Notes: generated by a model from the letters alone, not told the origin. A stretch of 64,000 bases of DNA from Nitrosomonas communis (GCF_900114745.1 NZ_FOUB01000002.1:1-64000); one strand, 5' to 3'. Counted from the first letter of the stretch, positions 37,148-47,209 are shown. Numbers and translations: made by a program.

Positions 37148-37822
37148 ATGAATATGCGTATTTTTACATTGCTAGCCTTATTGATGTTAATACTTGCTGG
37201 ATGCGGTGATGAAACCCCATCAGCAAAATCCGAGACAGACGAAACTTGGAAAAGGTTACCCGATGAGATCACTACTATGAATGAATTGCCATCCGTATTT
37301 CAAGAAGGCTTATCGCCGGAAGAAAAGGCTGATCTGCTGAAAAAAATCATGCCAATGGCAGATGATGGATTATCACCTGAAGAGCGATTCCTAAAATTAC
37401 GCCAGGATGCGGAAGCGGGCGATGCCGAAGCGCAGAATGCTCTTGGTTCCTTGTTCTATTCTGGAGAGGCTATCTCCAGGGATGCGACAGGGAAAATTAT
37501 GGACTATGATCTGGAAGCGGCTGCAGGTTGGTTTCATCGCGCTGCAGAGCAAGGGCATGCAGGTGCCCAATTTAACCTGGGCCTGTTATACGCAGAAGGT
37601 CAGGGTGTTCCACAAGATTCCACTAAAGCAGTGGAGTGGTTTACCAAGGCTGCTGAACAAGGCAACGTGGATGCGCAAAATAACCTGGGTGTCATGTATC
37701 TAGTAGGCGAGGGAGTCCCTAAGGATATAGATAAAGCGATTGAATGGTTTGAGAAGGCTGAGAAACAAGGAAATGAAGAAGCGAGAGAAAACCTTAATGC
37801 CATACGAGCTGCAGAAAATTAG
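37148..37822 (+). CDS. Sel1-repeat lipoprotein
   Basis: 224 residues. The signal ends in a lipobox, LILAGC, so Cys is the lipidated residue 19. Three Sel1-like TPR units follow from about residue 93 (NALGSLFYSGEA, FNLGLLYAEGQGVPQDSTKA, NNLGVMYLVGEGVPKDIDKA). Such proteins act as scaffolds at the envelope; no partner is seen. A TATAAT hexamer at 37098-37103 may be its -10 element, with a poor -35. Confidence 0.85.
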   Translation: MNMRIFTLLALLMLILAGCGDETPSAKSETDETWKRLPDEITTMNELPSVFQEGLSPEEKADLLKKIMPMADDGLSPEERFLKLRQDAEAGDAEAQNALGSLFYSGEAISRDATGKIMDYDLEAAAGWFHRAAEQGHAGAQFNLGLLYAEGQGVPQDSTKAVEWFTKAAEQGNVDAQNNLGVMYLVGEGVPKDIDKAIEWFEKAEKQGNEEARENLNAIRAAEN

Positions 37823-37914
37823 GCTAATATTTCCACTTACAAAACATTGCAAAGAAACCTGGAAGAGAATCTAGAATTTGTTATAAAAAAATGATTTCTT
37901 CTAAAGGAACTTAT

Positions 37915-38189
37915 CCGCCAATGACCATGCTTCTGATTTCCTTGTTAATAGTAACAAACCTCCTAAAACCGCTTTCTAGATTTAATCAGTTTTATGACCG
38001 CATCAAAATCAACTCCATTCATTGGTAAGAAGCATAACCCATTTCTTGAGCTGCTAGCATGAGTGTCATTGCCACTATTCCGTATAAGTGCATCATTTTC
38101 GTGTTGTGTTTGTAATCGATCATTGATTTTATGTTGAGAGTCGAATGCCTTAATTGATCTGCTTGAGTAATAGCACTGGTTACAGCCAT
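37915..38189 (-). pseudogene. Nitroreductase-family remnant
   Basis: A leftward frame from 38189 reads MAVTSAITQADQLRHS and YGIVAMTLMLAAQEMGYAS, which resembles the C-terminal half of FMN nitroreductases. It hits a stop at 38019-38021. In the next frame it continues as MNGVDFDAVIKLIK, then after another break INKEIRSMVIGG, keeping the order expected of the family. The N-terminal half is not visible. The similarity is judged by eye and should be tested by search. Confidence 0.5.
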
Positions 38190-38282
38190 GCTTTTCTAAT
38201 TGATGGTTTGTAAGATTTTGTAAAGTTGTCCAAAAAGATTTACAGCTATCGATTGGTATGGCAAGCGTAACAGATTCTTGTC

Positions 38283-38311
38283 TTGACGTTGTCTGCGGGG
38301 CTGTCTACCAT
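38283..38311 (+). promoter_or_regulatory. Candidate promoter of the P460 gene
   Basis: TTGACG (38283-38288), a 17-bp spacer and TACCAT (38306-38311) lie about 60 bp before the start codon. The -35 is good and the -10 is moderate. No other signal fits better in this 180-bp gap. Confidence 0.4.
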
Positions 38312-38372
38312 AAAAAGGTCTTTATTTATAACTATTTTTGACATTCTAATTTTATCACTTTAGGGATTGATT

Positions 38373-38981
38373 ATGTCACAGTTTAAAAGAACGTTGTTAG
38401 GTCGTTTGACGTCATTATTATTATCCGGCCTGCTAGTTGGCCAGGCAATTACTGTTACTGCCGGCCAACAAGATGATCGTTATGAGCCTGGCAGAATAAC
38501 CTATGCTCATTTCAACAAAGATGGACAGCTGCTAATACCAAGAAATTATCGTGAATGGATTTTCATTGGCGCACCTGTGACACCAAAAGATATGAACGAT
38601 GGTAATCCGGCATTCCCTGAGTTTCACAATGTATACATTGATCCCGTTAGCTGGGCACACTGGAAGCAAACCGGAAAATTTCGTGATGGGACAATTATCG
38701 TTAAGGAATTGGTAAGCGTGGGTGCTGAAGAGGCGGCCAGTGGCAATGGTTATTTTCAAGGGGAATATCTTGGTATCGCTGCTACCGTCAAGGATTCCAA
38801 ACGTTTTGCTGATAGACCTAATAACTGGGCATACTTTGGCTATGATAGTTATGAAAGCAAGAGCACAGCTCCACAACCTGATGAATCTTGCAATACGTGC
38901 CATAAAGAAAATGCTGCTGAAGACAACGTATTCGTCCAATATTACCCGGTATTACGCGCTGGCAAACCTGAGAAGAAGTAA
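38373..38981 (+). CDS. cytL: Cytochrome P460
   Basis: 202 residues from the ATG with AGGGA six bases upstream; a TTG two codons earlier is less likely. A Sec signal precedes a beta-rich P460 domain with NYREW, VYIDPVSWAHW and FRDGTIIVKELVSVG, closely like the Nitrosomonas europaea protein. The haem site C173-NT-C-H177 is near the C-terminus. P460 haem is linked to the protein by a lysine; Lys residues follow SWAHW and in the VKEL stretch, but I cannot say which is used. It oxidises hydroxylamine (with nitric oxide or oxidants) in the periplasm, yielding N2O or nitrite. Confidence 0.93.
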   Translation: MSQFKRTLLGRLTSLLLSGLLVGQAITVTAGQQDDRYEPGRITYAHFNKDGQLLIPRNYREWIFIGAPVTPKDMNDGNPAFPEFHNVYIDPVSWAHWKQTGKFRDGTIIVKELVSVGAEEAASGNGYFQGEYLGIAATVKDSKRFADRPNNWAYFGYDSYESKSTAPQPDESCNTCHKENAAEDNVFVQYYPVLRAGKPEKK

Positions 38982-39309
38982 AGCAACGTGGTAAGATGAT
39001 GACTAGGGGAGAAGGGTTGCAAAGACTGCGATAATCATCTAAAGGTATTAGGAAGAAGAGGGCATTTATTCCCGGCACTTCTAAGTGCAAAATGACTTGC
39101 CCTTTCTTATTTTATAAAACTTTAAGAGATATTCATGCGATTCGCTTGTGTTCAAGTTGTTGTTTTTTAATTCTATTATTTCTCATCAGAAATATCTTAA
39201 AGGCAAGCCGTTAACAATATCAATAACAAGGTAGTCGAAGTCGACAAAGTAAATTTTGATTAAAATTATAGTAATATGCAGATTCTAAAACAGAAGGTAG
39301 AGCTCATTA
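38982..39309. other. Intergenic region between P460 and redoxin genes
   Basis: Holds the P460 terminator (39054-39113). The 190 bp after it is AT-rich and presumably contains the redoxin promoter; no further gene or repeat is visible. Confidence 0.4.
39054..39113 (+). terminator. Terminator after cytochrome P460
   Basis: AGAGGGCA and TGCCCTTTCT pair across a 34-base centre that itself holds the small hairpin GCACTT/AAGTGC. The outer stem is followed by TATTTTATAAAAC. This fits a branched Rho-independent terminator. Confidence 0.5.
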
Positions 39310-39882
39310 ATGAAAACTAATCAAGCAAATGGAAAAATTTTGGCGCCAGAACTTCAGACAGTAGGTTGGCTTAATACACCTCAACCTATTACACTCGCTT
39401 CATTGCGAGGTAAGGTGGTGTTACTCCATGCTTTTCAGATGCTGTGCCCAGGTTGTGTGCAAATGGGTATTCCTCAGACGCAAAGGATATTTGAAGAATT
39501 CAATCCAGATCAAATTGCCGTGATTGGCCTTCATACGGTCTTTGAGCATCATTCAGTAATGGGTCGTGAAGCGCTTGAAGTATTTGCTTATGAGTATCGA
39601 TTGCGTTTTCCGATTGGGATCGATAAGCCGAATGATCAGCATGTCATTCCGCACACCATGATGACTTATCAGATGCAAGGCACACCTACGACGATTCTAA
39701 TCGATAAGACCGGTCAGCTGCGCATGCATAAATTTGGCCATGTCAGTGATTTTATACTGGGTGTATCAATAGGTACTTTGCTTGCAGAAGAAGTTGATGA
39801 AACCGAACAGCTACAGCCTGCTCGAAGCAAGCAGAATGAGGCTGAATCTGTAGATTGTGGGCCGGATGGTTGTGCAGTTTAA
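39310..39882 (+). CDS. Thioredoxin-fold protein (redoxin/TlpA-like)
   Basis: 190 residues without a signal peptide. A thioredoxin fold is seen: LRGKVVLLHAFQMLCPGCVQ (CPGC active site near residue 46), a long central part and the cis-proline loop in QGTPTTILIDKTGQ. The end carries an extra cysteine pair, DCGPDGCAV. It may act as a cytoplasmic disulfide reductase or peroxiredoxin-like enzyme. The HTVFEHHSVM stretch is family-typical but does not reveal a substrate. It lies alone after the P460 gene. Confidence 0.8.
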   Translation: MKTNQANGKILAPELQTVGWLNTPQPITLASLRGKVVLLHAFQMLCPGCVQMGIPQTQRIFEEFNPDQIAVIGLHTVFEHHSVMGREALEVFAYEYRLRFPIGIDKPNDQHVIPHTMMTYQMQGTPTTILIDKTGQLRMHKFGHVSDFILGVSIGTLLAEEVDETEQLQPARSKQNEAESVDCGPDGCAV

Positions 39883-40093
39883 TTGCATTAGCAAACTTTT
39901 CCTGCCGACCTCAATTTAGAGAAGTAGAAAAGTAAATTTCAGAAATCTGATTTAGCAGACGGTTGAAAAAAACTATCTATATTACCTCTGCGGTATTAGA
40001 AATTATATTAAAATATATTTACCTAGCATAAACTCCGTTTTTTGCCCGTTTTTGCTTATCATTAATTGCTTCGAATGCCTTTTCAGCAGCTTG

Positions 40094-40858
40094 TTAGAAG
40101 GTATCTTTCCATTTACGAATTTCTGTAAAAACACTGAGAGAGTCTGACAGTATTCTGCCGGAATGTTGATTAGCGGCATGAATGATGGCTGACTGGTTAC
40201 ATCGCAAAAAAGGATTCGTCGTTTTTTCGATGGCTAATATTGAGGGAAGTGTAGGTATATTGTGCTTTCTTTGCTCTTCTACTTCGATTGCGCGTTGAGC
40301 TAAGGCTGGATTGTTGACATCGATAGCGCTTGCAAACCGGATATTGGACAAGGTGTACTCATGCGTGCAGTAAATAAGCGTTTCGTCAGGTAGGCTGGCT
40401 AATTTCTGGAGTGAAGCATACATTTGTTGTGCAGTGCCTTCAAAGATACGTCCACAGCCACAGGCAAATAGAGTATCACCACAAAACAGCGATTTTCCGC
40501 CATAATAAGCAATGTGACCTGCGGTATGGCCAGGTATATCCAGTACGGCCAAATCGAGCGATAGTTCCGAGAGATGAACAATATCACTTTCTTTAAGGCC
40601 ATGCGTAAGCCCTGGGATGTTTTCATTTGCAGGACCATATACTGGCATAGTATAGGACTGCAATAATGTTACATTGCCACCAGTATGATCGTTATGGTGA
40701 TGTGTATTGAGAATGGCGATGGGTTGCAATTTCTGCTGCTGAAGATAGGCTAACACAGGTGTTGCGCTTCCTGGATCGACAATGACAGCATAATGCTGGT
40801 CATGAATTACCCAGATATAATTGTCTTTAAAGGCGCGAACAGGGTAAATATTGAGCAT
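40094..40858 (-). CDS. gloB: Hydroxyacylglutathione hydrolase (glyoxalase II)
   Basis: 254 residues of metallo-beta-lactamase fold. The metal motif THHHNDHTGG is near residue 51-60; later ligands are in IPGHTAGHIAYY and the C-terminal YCTHEYTLSN. It hydrolyses S-lactoylglutathione to lactate and glutathione, ending methylglyoxal detoxification. It is divergent from yafS with 32 bp between starts, the same order as in E. coli. Confidence 0.94.
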   Translation of the reverse strand: MLNIYPVRAFKDNYIWVIHDQHYAVIVDPGSATPVLAYLQQQKLQPIAILNTHHHNDHTGGNVTLLQSYTMPVYGPANENIPGLTHGLKESDIVHLSELSLDLAVLDIPGHTAGHIAYYGGKSLFCGDTLFACGCGRIFEGTAQQMYASLQKLASLPDETLIYCTHEYTLSNIRFASAIDVNNPALAQRAIEVEEQRKHNIPTLPSILAIEKTTNPFLRCNQSAIIHAANQHSGRILSDSLSVFTEIRKWKDTF

Positions 40859-40890
40859 GGTGTTTTTCTCGGTTTAATAAAAAAATATTT

Positions 40891-41652
40891 ATGAAAAGGC
40901 TGAGTGCTAACAGCATCATGACTCTCTCTATGCATGCTCGGACTATGCAGCAATGGTTTGAAACCTCGCTCGGCCAATATTTGCTTGAGGAGGAGCAAAG
41001 CTATTTTGATCAAGCGGTTATCAATATTTTTGGTTATAACGCTTTGCAAATTGGTTTTTCTCAATTGAATTTTTTACGTGCTAACCGTATCCCTTATCAA
41101 TTTCGTCTTGGCATTAGTCCTGGTACATCCATTTATGCGTTACCTGATTTCCTACCTGTCGAAAGTGGCAGTATGGATCTGGTATTGTTGCCGCATATCC
41201 TGGAATTCAATTCTAATCCACATCAGATTCTGCGCGAAGTACATCGTGTGTTGATGCCAGAGGGACATGTCGTGATCAGCGGTTTTAACCCATTCAGCCT
41301 TTGGGGAGTAAGTCGGTATTGGAAAACAGCGAGAAATGAATTTCCCTGGTATGGCCAATTCATCGCATTACCTCGTCTTAAGGATTGGTTAAAACTGCTC
41401 GATTTTGAGATTGTTGGAGGGCGACTCGGCTGTTATGCACCCCCTTTTAGTAATGAAAAATGGATAAAACGTTTCCGTTTTATGGAGGCTGTAGGAGATC
41501 GTTGGTGGCCAATTTCCGGGGGAGTTTATTTTTTGCACGCGGTCAAGCAAATCCATGGCATGCGTATTATTAAACCCTGTTGGGAAAATAAGTTGTCTAC
41601 CAAAAGAAAAATTGTGCCAGCGACGCAAAAATTCAAAAATACTGTGAAGTAA
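40891..41652 (+). CDS. yafS: SAM-dependent methyltransferase, YafS-like
   Basis: 253 residues. It has the Methyltransf_11 pattern in modified form: YNALQIGFSQ replaces the usual glycine-rich loop, MDLVLLPHILEFNSNPHQIL is motif II-like, and PEGHVVISGFNPFSLWG follows. The place between gloB and rnhA-dnaQ is the same as that of E. coli yafS. The substrate is unknown. Confidence 0.85.
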   Translation: MKRLSANSIMTLSMHARTMQQWFETSLGQYLLEEEQSYFDQAVINIFGYNALQIGFSQLNFLRANRIPYQFRLGISPGTSIYALPDFLPVESGSMDLVLLPHILEFNSNPHQILREVHRVLMPEGHVVISGFNPFSLWGVSRYWKTARNEFPWYGQFIALPRLKDWLKLLDFEIVGGRLGCYAPPFSNEKWIKRFRFMEAVGDRWWPISGGVYFLHAVKQIHGMRIIKPCWENKLSTKRKIVPATQKFKNTVK

Positions 41653-41697
41653 GTGTAGTTATGTTCGACAACCAATCATAAAATAAAATACAAAGTA

Positions 41698-42204
41698 ATG
41701 AATATGCAAGATGCTGCATGCGTAGTGGAAATATTTACGGATGGCGCCTGTAAGGGTAATCCAGGCGTAGGTGGATGGGGCGTTTTGCTAAAATACCAAG
41801 AGAGTACATGGGAATTATTTGGTGGTGAAGCGAGAACGACTAATAATCGGATGGAATTGACCTCGGCAATTCGCGCATTGCAAGCGTTAGCATCGCTGCC
41901 TATTTCCAGGCAATCGTGCAAAGTACACCTCTACACTGATTCGCAGTATGTACAGAAAGGTATCAGTGAATGGATATATGCCTGGAAAAATCGGGGTTGG
42001 CGTACCGCTGACAAAAAACCAGTCAAGAATGAAGATTTGTGGAGAGAACTTGATTATTTGTCACAGCAATATCAAATTGAATGGTGCTGGGTACGGGGGC
42101 ATATGGGGCATGCGGGTAATGAACGAGCCGATGAACTGGCTAACCAAGGAGTAGCATCTGTAATCACAAGAAAAGGAAGCTCTGGCAACAAGGTAAGTAA
42201 CTGA
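41698..42204 (+). CDS. rnhA: Ribonuclease HI
   Basis: 168 residues. The DEDD residues are in [11 protein letters not shown], the Glu of NRMELTSA and YTDSQYV, with a final Asp in [10 protein letters not shown]. It cuts the RNA strand of RNA-DNA hybrids. Its stop and the dnaQ start share a base (TGATG), which suggests coupled translation. Confidence 0.96.
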   Translation: MNMQDAACVVEIFTDGACKGNPGVGGWGVLLKYQESTWELFGGEARTTNNRMELTSAIRALQALASLPISRQSCKVHLYTDSQYVQKGISEWIYAWKNRGWRTADKKPVKNEDLWRELDYLSQQYQIEWCWVRGHMGHAGNERADELANQGVASVITRKGSSGNKVSN

Positions 42205-42908
42205 TGCGTAAAATTTTTATTGATACCGAAACAACTGGTTTAGATCCTAAATTGGGTCATCGAATTGTTGAGATAGCGGCTGTCGAAATGTATAACCGGC
42301 AATTGACGGGTCGTCATTTTCATTATTATTTGAATCCTGAGCGAGAAAGCGAAGCAAGTGCGCTGCAAATACATGGTTTAACCAGCGAGTTTCTGCAGGA
42401 CAAGCAAAAATTTCGTGATATTTGTGCTGCTTTTCTGGATTTCATTGAAGGTGCAGAGCTTCTTATTCACAATGCACCGTTTGATGTAGGGTTTCTTGAT
42501 CATGAATTAGGACTGGTCAAGCAACCACCACTGAAAAATTACTGCTCTGAGATCACCGATACACTTGTTATTGCTAAGGAGATTCATCCAGGTAAACGGA
42601 ATAATTTGGATGCCTTATGTGAGCGCTATCAAATCGATAATTCGAAGCGCACCTTACATGGTGCATTAATGGATGCAGAGCTTCTAGCCGAGGTTTATTT
42701 GGCTATGACTAGAGGGCAAGAAAGTTTGTTGATGGAATTGGATATCACGCCCTTACCCATTGACATGGCAGTCATTGCTGAGAATTTGCATTTAATAGTA
42801 CTGCCTGCCAGTGAGAAGGAGCTTGAATTGCACTCGCAGCAGCTTGAGAATATTAATAAACAAAGCGAAGGAAAGTGCTTATGGAAGCATGTGGCGTTCA
42901 GCTCATAG
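42204..42908 (+). CDS. dnaQ: DNA polymerase III epsilon subunit (proofreading)
   Basis: 234 residues. The DEDDh exonuclease motifs are IDTETTGLDP (Exo I), IHNAPFDVGFL (Exo II) and HGALMDAELLAEVY (Exo III). A short C-terminal tail should bind the alpha subunit. It removes mispaired 3' ends during replication. It follows rnhA as in many proteobacteria. Confidence 0.96.
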   Translation: MRKIFIDTETTGLDPKLGHRIVEIAAVEMYNRQLTGRHFHYYLNPERESEASALQIHGLTSEFLQDKQKFRDICAAFLDFIEGAELLIHNAPFDVGFLDHELGLVKQPPLKNYCSEITDTLVIAKEIHPGKRNNLDALCERYQIDNSKRTLHGALMDAELLAEVYLAMTRGQESLLMELDITPLPIDMAVIAENLHLIVLPASEKELELHSQQLENINKQSEGKCLWKHVAFSS

Positions 42909-42986
42909 AGGAGGAGCGAGGGGGAATGCATCTCCATAAGTCAGGAATGGTCATAAACTATTTTAAATAGCGTTTTTATAACATTG

Positions 42987-44372
42987 TTAAGTACTGACTT
43001 TTCTTCGCAGGGCTTTAGTCGCAAGCGTTTTACCCAAATCCCAAACTGCAGCAGGGCCGCGATGTGCATCATGGATAACAGACTTGGTCGCATCTATTAT
43101 CCACTTGATATCGGATTCTGTCAGTATGAGGGGTGGAATAAACTTGACAATATTCATGCCGTGCCCGGCTACCTGGGACAGAATGCGATGCCGGGAAAAT
43201 AAGGGGACAGTAATCATTTGTGAGAATAATCCCTTGTTAGCCGCTTCTAACATTTTCCAAGACATTTTAAGAGACAGGCTATGTGGTTCAGTAAATTCTA
43301 GGGCAATCATCATACCTTTTCCTCGAATTTCCTTCAGACATTCATATTCTCCGACAAGGGGTTGCAGTGCATCGATAATAGCTTGCCCGGATTGAGCAGA
43401 TTTTTCGATCAGATTTTCTGATTCCAACACCTCTAAAGTAGCCAATCCAGCTGCCATGGCAAGGTTACTTTTGCCGAAAGTGCTGCCATGAACGACAGCG
43501 CGGTCCATACGATTAAAAACACGATCAAATATCCATTCTTTGCAGACCAGTGCGCCAACAGGTATGAACCCTCCCGATAGCGCTTTTGCCATACAAAGTA
43601 TATCTGGGGTGACTGACCAGTGTTCTACAGCCCACCATTTACCAGTACGTCCCAGTCCCGTTTGCACTTCATCCGCTATAAATAATGCTTCATAACGCCG
43701 AGTTAGCTCAGCAGCTTGCGGCAAGTAATGATCATCTGGTATCCAGACGCCATGTCCTTGGATCGGCTCGGTTATAAAGGCGGCCACATCTTTCTGGGAA
43801 AGCGCTCTTTCCAAAGCAGCAAGATCTCCAAAAGGAACTTCAATAAAGTCCGGTACTAGCGGGCCAAACCCTTGTTTATAATGAGCATCTCCAGTAGCAG
43901 AAAGCGAGCCGAGGCTAAGGCCATGATAGCCTCCCCGGCAGTAAATAATTTTAGATTTACCTGTAGCATAACGGCTGAATTTGATCGCTGCTTCGACTGT
44001 TTCTGTTCCAGAGTTAGCAAAGAAAACGCGATCCAGACCTTCTGGACTAATGGCTACCAGCTTTTCTGCTAATATGCCCGACAGTAACGAGACATCCAGT
44101 TGCACCAAATTGGGAAGATCTACACTAAGAATATCTTTAAGTACTTGAACAATTTGAGGATGATTGCGCCCTAAGGAGAATACTCCGAAGCCGCTTAATA
44201 AATCGAGATAGCGATTGTCTTGATCATCAAAAAGATAAGCTCCTTCAGCCTTTACATAATGACGATCAAAGCCTATTGTTTTTAATACCTTTACCATCTG
44301 ACTATTGAGATAGAGATCGTGTAAGGTGAAATTTTCTCTGCCGCGTTGTCGAATGAGTTCTTGGATATTCAT
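42987..44372 (-). CDS. Class III PLP aminotransferase (HpnO/ArgD-like)
   Basis: 461 residues from the ATG at 44372, with AAGGAG eight bases upstream. The fold-type I class III pattern is plain: FFANSGTETVEAAIKFSR, the Asp in LFIADEVQTGLGRTG and the PLP lysine in CMAKALSGGFIPVG. It is longer than ArgD and has an N-terminal part (ENFTLHDLYLNSQMVKVLKT) that I associate with HpnO, which makes aminobacteriohopanetriol. No hopanoid gene is near, so that assignment is tentative. It stands alone and leftward. Confidence 0.75.
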   Translation of the reverse strand: MNIQELIRQRGRENFTLHDLYLNSQMVKVLKTIGFDRHYVKAEGAYLFDDQDNRYLDLLSGFGVFSLGRNHPQIVQVLKDILSVDLPNLVQLDVSLLSGILAEKLVAISPEGLDRVFFANSGTETVEAAIKFSRYATGKSKIIYCRGGYHGLSLGSLSATGDAHYKQGFGPLVPDFIEVPFGDLAALERALSQKDVAAFITEPIQGHGVWIPDDHYLPQAAELTRRYEALFIADEVQTGLGRTGKWWAVEHWSVTPDILCMAKALSGGFIPVGALVCKEWIFDRVFNRMDRAVVHGSTFGKSNLAMAAGLATLEVLESENLIEKSAQSGQAIIDALQPLVGEYECLKEIRGKGMMIALEFTEPHSLSLKMSWKMLEAANKGLFSQMITVPLFSRHRILSQVAGHGMNIVKFIPPLILTESDIKWIIDATKSVIHDAHRGPAAVWDLGKTLATKALRRKVST

Positions 44373-44810
44373 AAACCAAGCTCCTTGACAGATTTGCATG
44401 CGAAAAATAGAAAAAACATGTTCGAATCTTATGGAATCAGATGGGCTTTTAGTTTAAAGATCTTGCGTTGAAATTTTAAATATCAGGGTGGATATGACAG
44501 AAAAAATACTATGAATGTATCTGATATTCAGATTAAAAATTTAGGAAGATATAATATCTAGAATAGTTCATTCTGAACATTCAAAAGTGCTTTCTTTTGA
44601 GAATCATAATATTATCCTTGTCTAATCATGAGGCTGTCAATACTAAAGTGCTATAAAATGAAATCAATTAAATATTAAGATCTGAATGGGATGCGCCATC
44701 TAATTTTGTCAATCATAACATCTTGTCTTAAGCGCTCTTTTTCAGAATCTATATATATTTTTTGTTAGAATAGTGTTTTATTTTGATTTGTTAATTTTGT
44801 GGAGTATTTA
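44373..44810. other. Intergenic region between aminotransferase and ndk
   Basis: About 440 bp of AT-rich sequence between divergent genes. AATATCAG (44479-44486) and CTGATATT (44521-44528) make an 8-bp stem with a long loop. TAGAAT at 44765-44770 may be a -10 element for ndk. Nothing else is recognised. Confidence 0.35.
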
Positions 44811-45236
44811 ATGGCTGTTGAAAGAACGTTATCGATTATTAAGCCGGATGCAGTAGCAAAAAATATCATTGGTCAGATTTATTCGAGATTTGAGCAGGCA
44901 GGGTTAAAAATTATCGCTGCACGTATGGCATATTTGTCTAGAAGGGAAGCTGAGACTTTCTATGCAGTTCATCGTGGGCGTCCTTTTTTTAATGATTTAG
45001 TGGAATTTATGACTTCTGGGCCTGTCATGGTTCAGGTGCTTGAAGGAGAAAACGCTATCAGTAAGAATCGAGAATTGATGGGAGCAACAGACCCTAAAAA
45101 AGCTGAAAAAGGAACTATCCGTGCTGATTTTGCCGAGAGTATCGATGCGAATGCGGTGCATGGCTCGGATGCAGCTGAGACGGCAGCAGTGGAAATTGCT
45201 TGCTTTTTTCCTGCTTTGGATGTTTATTCGCGCTAA
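44811..45236 (+). CDS. ndk: Nucleoside diphosphate kinase
   Basis: 141 residues from the ATG at 44811 with GGAG six bases upstream; the in-frame GTG four codons earlier falls before that site. Family motifs are [15 protein letters not shown] and the catalytic His in [13 protein letters not shown]. It equalises nucleoside triphosphates. It heads a block of genes conserved in order across beta- and gammaproteobacteria. Confidence 0.96.
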   Translation: MAVERTLSIIKPDAVAKNIIGQIYSRFEQAGLKIIAARMAYLSRREAETFYAVHRGRPFFNDLVEFMTSGPVMVQVLEGENAISKNRELMGATDPKKAEKGTIRADFAESIDANAVHGSDAAETAAVEIACFFPALDVYSR

Positions 45237-45266
45237 AAATAATTTACAGCCAAGATAGCTTTGCGT

Positions 45267-46421
45267 ATGAATATGGCTATTAATTTGCTTGATTTTGATT
45301 CGGCTAGCCTCACGCGTTTCTGCATGGATATTGGAGAAAAACCCTATCGTGCGAAACAATTGCTGCGCTGGATACATCAACTAGGCATATCGGATTTTTC
45401 TGAGATGAGCGACTTGGCAAAAGCATTTCGGGAGAAACTCGCTGCCCTTTCCATCATTCGCTCACCTGAAGTTATTAATGATCATATTGCTGCAGATGGT
45501 ACCCGTAAATGGTTATTGTCAACGGGTGCAGGAAATGCTGTGGAGATGGTTTTCATTCCTGAAGCTAATCGTGGCACGCTATGCATTTCCAGTCAAGTGG
45601 GGTGCGCACTTGCATGCAGTTTTTGTTCAACGGGCAAGCAGGGGTTTAATCGTAATTTGACGGTTGCGGAAATTATTGGCCAGTTATGGTGGGCAAACAA
45701 AATGCTCAAAACTGAAAAAGCTCATGAAACTTCTTTTATCCCAGAAAATTCTATCAATGGAAGGATACATCATCAGGAAAAAAATATAGGCCGGGCTATT
45801 AGTAATGTCGTGCTGATGGGTATGGGTGAGCCGTTGGCTAATTTTGAGAATGTCGTAACTGCGCTCGGCTTGATGTTGGACGACAACACTTATGGATTAT
45901 CCAGGCGAAAAGTAACTGTCAGTACTTCCGGTCTGGTACCTGCAATGGATCGGTTGCGCGAGCGCTGTCCCGTTGCTTTGGCGGTTTCTTTGCATGCGCC
46001 GAATGATGCTTTGCGTGATCAGTTGGTACCCATTAATAAGAAGTATCCCATCAAAATGTTATTGGCTGCATGTGAGCGCTATCTCCAAGCTGCACCTAGA
46101 GACTTTGTGACATTCGAATATGTCATGCTTGATGGTGTGAATGACAGTACTGAACATGCCTATGAATTGGTGCGGCTGGTGAAAAAAATTCCCTGTAAAT
46201 TGAATTTGATTCCGTTTAATTCATTTGCCGAATCGGGCTATAAGCGCTCCTCGCCAGAAGCGATACGAATTTTTCGCGATGTGTTGCTGCAAGCGGGTCT
46301 CGTAACCACCGTGCGTAAAACACGCGGTGACGATATCGATGCAGCATGCGGTCAATTGGCTGGCCAGGTGCTGGATAAAACCCGGCGGGTAAATCGCAAC
46401 ATCACGAAGATAGCTGGATGA
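45267..46421 (+). CDS. rlmN: 23S rRNA/tRNA adenine-C2 methyltransferase RlmN
   Basis: 384 residues from the ATG at 45267 (a TTG two codons earlier is possible). The radical SAM motif is C-ALA-C-SF-C, followed by [12 protein letters not shown] and the late [17 protein letters not shown] with the methyl-carrying cysteine. It methylates A2503 of 23S rRNA and A37 of some tRNAs. Its stop overlaps the pilW start by four bases. Confidence 0.96.
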   Translation: MNMAINLLDFDSASLTRFCMDIGEKPYRAKQLLRWIHQLGISDFSEMSDLAKAFREKLAALSIIRSPEVINDHIAADGTRKWLLSTGAGNAVEMVFIPEANRGTLCISSQVGCALACSFCSTGKQGFNRNLTVAEIIGQLWWANKMLKTEKAHETSFIPENSINGRIHHQEKNIGRAISNVVLMGMGEPLANFENVVTALGLMLDDNTYGLSRRKVTVSTSGLVPAMDRLRERCPVALAVSLHAPNDALRDQLVPINKKYPIKMLLAACERYLQAAPRDFVTFEYVMLDGVNDSTEHAYELVRLVKKIPCKLNLIPFNSFAESGYKRSSPEAIRIFRDVLLQAGLVTTVRKTRGDDIDAACGQLAGQVLDKTRRVNRNITKIAG

Positions 46422-47209
46422 AAAGGGTGTTGGCGGGTTTGCTGGGAGCGCTTGCTGGAGTAGTCACAGGATGTACGCAGCTATCTGTGAAAGAGGTGGA
46501 GCAAGCTGCAGAAGAAATAAGAAAGCGAGCTCAACAAAGTGTCAAGATTCATACCGAACTTGCCGGGCAATATTACGGTCGTGGTCAGTACAAAGTCGCT
46601 ATAGAAGAAGCTGAAATCGCATTGCGAGCAAATCCGGATTATGCACCTGCTTATAATGTGCTAGGCCTAGTATATATGAATATACACGAAGATGGGCTTG
46701 CACGCTGGAATTTTGAGCGTGCACTTAAACTAGACCCTAACGATTCTGACGTACACAATAATTTTGGGTGGTTTCTTTGTCAGCGACATCCTGAAGAGGT
46801 GGATCTGGCGGTGGATCATTTTATGAGTGCAATAAGAAACTCCCTTTATGAAATGCCTGAAAAAACATACTCGAATGCCGGAATTTGTGTGCTAAAGCAT
46901 AATGAATTTGCACGAGCTAAAGCTTTCTTCCAGAAAGCCTTGGTGATTCGCCCCAACTACCCACTGGCAGTACTTGGGTTAATCGAGATTGATTTCAGAC
47001 GTGGAGATCTCAAAACAGCTAAATCAAATATTACTTCCTATATGCAAACTTATTCGCTTTCGCCAGAAAGCTTATGGTTGGCCATTCAAATTGAACGTAC
47101 AATCGGAGATTATCAGGCTGAAGCGAGTTATGCTTTTCAGTTACAAAGACGTTTTCCTGATTCGAATGAGGCAATAGCCCTGCGGGAAGGGAGATTAAAT
47201 CATGAATAA
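46418..47209 (+). CDS. pilW: Type IV pilus assembly TPR lipoprotein PilW/PilF
   Basis: 263 residues. The signal ends in GVVTGC, a lipobox, and about six TPR units follow ([40 protein letters not shown]). PilW/PilF brings the secretin PilQ to the outer membrane. The place between rlmN and rodZ is conserved. It overlaps both neighbours by a few bases. Confidence 0.9.
   Translation: MKRVLAGLLGALAGVVTGCTQLSVKEVEQAAEEIRKRAQQSVKIHTELAGQYYGRGQYKVAIEEAEIALRANPDYAPAYNVLGLVYMNIHEDGLARWNFERALKLDPNDSDVHNNFGWFLCQRHPEEVDLAVDHFMSAIRNSLYEMPEKTYSNAGICVLKHNEFARAKAFFQKALVIRPNYPLAVLGLIEIDFRRGDLKTAKSNITSYMQTYSLSPESLWLAIQIERTIGDYQAEASYAFQLQRRFPDSNEAIALREGRLNHE

Noticed and set aside
44415-44430. GTTCGAATC, resembling a tRNA T-arm
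   Set aside because: No acceptor stem, anticodon arm or CCA end can be built around it.
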